A stretch of 7,967 nt of DNA, taken from an uncultured Verrucomicrobium sp. (lineage in GTDB: Bacteria > Verrucomicrobiota > Verrucomicrobiia > Methylacidiphilales > GAS474). The translations under genes and the position numbers were made by a program. The stretch is from the NCBI GenBank assembly GCA_903889845.1, contig CAISZB010000507.1, positions 1 through 7,967 of the forward strand, in the 5' to 3' direction. The notes beneath the pieces were generated by a model. The model was not told where the DNA came from and did no database searches. It saw only the letters and a program-made list of their open reading frames with translations. Positions 6,175 through 7,967 of this stretch are shown here, piece by piece; the stretch's first letter is position 1; each line of letters opens with the position of its first letter.

Positions 6175-6210
6175 TGGGACAAAAGAAGAGAATACTGGGA
6201 TTTTTCAGAC

Positions 6211-7131
6211 ATGCCTTCCTTTCATGAAATCCGGACCGAGGCCGAGTTGCGCCGCGCCACGGCGGGGCTGCTGAAGCGGTGGGGGGCGGCGCTCCAGCGG
6301 GGGCGGCTCCGCTGCCACTTCCCCCGCCGCGCCGGGCTGATGCGGAGCGGGCGGGGGATGCACTTCCACATGAAGCCGGAGCTCTTCCTCCAGGTCTCGG
6401 GCTCGACGACGTTCACGTTTCCCGAGGAGAAGGTGCGGGTCGGCCCCGGGGAGCTGTGTCTGGTTCCGGCGGGGCTGCCCCACTCGGAATCGGCCCGCGC
6501 CCAGGGAGGTCCGTTCTGCAACCTCGTCTTCGCCTATCATCGGGAGGAAGTGGTCTTCCACCTCGCGTTGGCGAACCGGGACGGCCTGCCCTACATCGTC
6601 CTGCCGAGCGGCATCGGCGTGGCCGGGAAGGTGGAGCGGACCCAGCTGGAGACCCTCCTGGCCCCCCTGGCGGCCTGGGCGGAGGAGGCCGGACCCGAAT
6701 GGGGGGCGGTGCGGGGATCCCTGCTGGCCCACCTGAGCCTCCTCCAGGCGTCGCTGGAGCGGCCTCCGGCCCCGGACCCCGGCCGCGACGCGGAGCCGCC
6801 GAAGGTGACTCAGGCCCGCCGCGTGGTGATGCAGAGCCTCTCGATGGCCTCCCTCTCGGCGGGCTCTGTCGCCCGGACCCTCCACAGCAGCCCCGATTAC
6901 CTCTCCCGCCTCTTTCGGACGGCGACGGGGGGGACCCTCTCCGCCTACATCGACGCGCGGCGGATGGAACGGGCGCGGACGCTCCTGGAGACCTCGGCCC
7001 TGAACGTCGCCGAGGTGGGCCGGGCGTGTGGCTACGACGATCCGGGCTACTTCGCCCGCCGCTTTCGGAAGAGCCTGGGCGCCAGCCCCCGGGCCTATCG
7101 TCGGGAGGCGCTGCGGCGGGTGGAAGGATAG
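6211..7131 (+). CDS. AraC-family transcriptional regulator with N-terminal cupin
   Basis: A 306-residue regulator. The N-terminal half holds a cupin ligand-binding domain: H51-x-H53-x3-E57-x6-G64, then G80-x5-P86-x-G88-x2-H91, so all four usual metal ligands are present. A linker follows at about 180-200. The C-terminal AraC DNA-binding domain spans about 205-300, with the first helix-turn-helix near 215-236 ([10 protein letters not shown], then YLSRLFR) and the second near 264-285 ([23 protein letters not shown]). The ending LGASPRAYR is the classic family signature. Such proteins bind sugars or related small molecules and usually activate adjacent catabolic genes. It is divergent from the oxidoreductase/ThuA pair, so those are the likeliest targets. 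The ATG at 6211 has no clear Shine-Dalgarno sequence, but starting later would cut into the region before the cupin. The effector is unknown. Confidence 0.9.
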   Translation: MPSFHEIRTEAELRRATAGLLKRWGAALQRGRLRCHFPRRAGLMRSGRGMHFHMKPELFLQVSGSTTFTFPEEKVRVGPGELCLVPAGLPHSESARAQGGPFCNLVFAYHREEVVFHLALANRDGLPYIVLPSGIGVAGKVERTQLETLLAPLAAWAEEAGPEWGAVRGSLLAHLSLLQASLERPPAPDPGRDAEPPKVTQARRVVMQSLSMASLSAGSVARTLHSSPDYLSRLFRTATGGTLSAYIDARRMERARTLLETSALNVAEVGRACGYDDPGYFARRFRKSLGASPRAYRREALRRVEG

Positions 7132-7190
7132 GATTGCAAGGGGCTCCGCCTCCCTCTAAAAAGGACCTTCACCCTTTTCCCCCCCTTCCC
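7132..7190 (+). other. Short spacer and pyrimidine-rich leader before secA
   Basis: The 59-base gap has no intrinsic terminator for the araC-type gene. Its last 24 bases are almost all C and T, including a C7 run, directly before the secA ATG. An AAAAAGGA purine stretch at 7158-7165 is about 25 bases from the ATG, too far for a normal Shine-Dalgarno. Whether secA has its own promoter here cannot be decided. Confidence 0.4.
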
Positions 7191-7967
7191 ATGTTCCAGT
7201 GGTTTATTAAGAAAATTCTCGGCTCCAAAAATCAGCGCGAAGTGCGCCGCCTCTTCCCCCGTGTGGCGGAGATCAACCGGATCGAGGAGGGCTACCGCTC
7301 CCTCTCCGACGAGGCCCTGCGGGCGAAGACGGACGAGTTCCGTGAGCGCCTCGCCAAGGGGGAAACCCTCGATCACCTTCTGCCCGAGGCCTTTGCGGTG
7401 GTGAAGAACGCCTGCCGCCGCTTCACGGAGGGCAAGCGCCAGATCTCCGTCCGGGGTCACGCGCTGGCCTGGGAGATGATTCCGTTCGACGTCCAGCTCC
7501 TGGGCGGCATCGTCCTCCACTCCGGGCGGATCGCCGAAATGGGGACGGGCGAAGGGAAGACCCTCGTCGCCACGCTGCCCTCTTACCTCAATGCGCTCTC
7601 CGGGAAGGGCGTCCACATCGTCACGGTCAACGACTACCTGGCCGCCCGCGACTGCGAGTGGGTCGGGGAACTCCACCGCTTCCTCGGCCTCACCGTCGGC
7701 TGCATCCAGCACGGGCAGAACCCCTCCGAACGCCGCGCCCAGTACGCCGCCGACATCACCTACGGGACGAATGCCGAGTTCGGCTTCGACTACCTCCGCG
7801 ACAACGGCATGGCGACGCGGCGGGAGGAGCAGGTCCAGCGCGGCCACGCCTACGCCATCGTCGACGAGGTCGACAGCATCCTGATCGACGAGGCCCGGAC
7901 GCCGCTCATCATCTCCGGCCCCGCGACGGTCTCCAACGTCCAGTCCTACGAGAAGTACAAGGCCCCC
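7191..7967 (+). CDS. secA: Preprotein translocase ATPase SecA (N-terminal part, cut by window edge)
   Basis: The frame is open for 259 codons and runs off the right edge; a complete SecA is usually 800 to 1000 residues or more. SecA is the peripheral motor ATPase that pushes unfolded precursor proteins through the SecYEG channel. Visible landmarks are a Q-like region at [12 protein letters not shown] (99-110), Walker A as GTGEGKT at 118-124, VNDYLAARD at 146-154, [15 protein letters not shown] at 191-205, and Walker B / DEAD-like DEVD at 225-228 continuing to [16 protein letters not shown]. Walker A begins about 15 residues later than in Escherichia coli SecA, because of extra sequence around [17 protein letters not shown] (80-96), which resembles Bacteroidota and PVC-group SecA. 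The residue before Thr in the Walker A lead-in is Gly, where Arg, Lys, Gln or Ala is more usual. Initiation at ATG 7191 follows a pyrimidine tract without a Shine-Dalgarno match; [17 protein letters not shown] is a credible SecA N-terminus. Confidence 0.95.
   Translation, partial: MFQWFIKKILGSKNQREVRRLFPRVAEINRIEEGYRSLSDEALRAKTDEFRERLAKGETLDHLLPEAFAVVKNACRRFTEGKRQISVRGHALAWEMIPFDVQLLGGIVLHSGRIAEMGTGEGKTLVATLPSYLNALSGKGVHIVTVNDYLAARDCEWVGELHRFLGLTVGCIQHGQNPSERRAQYAADITYGTNAEFGFDYLRDNGMATRREEQVQRGHAYAIVDEVDSILIDEARTPLIISGPATVSNVQSYEKYKAP

Larger units (their letters stand above)
6089..6210. promoter_or_regulatory. Divergent promoter region between the sugar operon and araC-type gene
   Basis: This 122-base gap separates two divergent starts and is clearly more AT-rich than the genes on either side, as expected for promoters. 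It contains the three CCTTYAA repeats and a short dyad GTCC/GGAC at 6166-6169 and 6177-6180. A divergent AraC-family gene usually acts on the shared intergenic region, so control of both directions here is likely. Confidence 0.6.

Noticed and set aside
7139..7155. Intrinsic terminator after the araC-type gene
   Set aside because: GGGGC-TCC-GCCTC gives only a five-pair stem with a G-U pair and is not followed by a T-run.
7095..7847. Minus-strand open frame opposite secA
   Set aside because: The opposite strand encodes a clear SecA N-terminus with Walker A and DEVD; the shadow has no recognisable motifs.

Overview
The window is very GC-rich, compact bacterial DNA. It most likely comes from a member of the Verrucomicrobiota or a close PVC relative. 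This rests on the style of the partial SecA at the right end, on the neighbouring ThuA and Gfo/Idh/MocA sugar proteins (families that are very abundant in that phylum), and on a sigma factor paired with a YfbK-like von Willebrand A protein. The assignment is inference, because there is no rRNA to anchor it.

Layout: (1) 1-104 is a short leader with G tracts and short repeats. (2) 105-3740 is a tight plus-strand cluster of three genes: a WbuC-type cupin, an ECF-like sigma factor 16 bases downstream, and a large membrane-anchored protein whose start overlaps the sigma stop as ATGA. The large protein joins an anti-sigma-like N-terminus, one transmembrane helix, a long Pro/Ala linker, a VWA domain and a shortened YfbK C-terminal domain. 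The sigma and VWA proteins probably form a sigma/anti-sigma pair. (3) 3741-4179 is about 440 bases with no convincing gene but many inverted repeats, lying between convergent operons. (4) 4180-6088 is a minus-strand pair: a Gfo/Idh/MocA oxidoreductase followed 22 bases later by a ThuA-domain protein. The pair resembles the rhizobial thuB/thuA couple that handles 3-keto sugar derivatives. (5) 6089-6210 is a divergent control region with three CCTTYAA direct repeats. (6) 6211-7131 is an AraC-family regulator with an N-terminal cupin, transcribed away from the sugar pair and probably controlling it. (7) 7191 to the right edge is the first 259 residues of SecA, running out of the window.

The three left-hand genes have clear purine-rich Shine-Dalgarno sequences. 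The gfo/idh, thuA, araC and secA starts do not, and three of these four follow pyrimidine-rich leaders.

Nothing in the window is a wholly unfamiliar system. The items most worth a second look are the anti-sigma/VWA fusion with its altered metal site and in-gene G10 run, the structured convergent intergenic region, and the repeat-bearing AraC control region.
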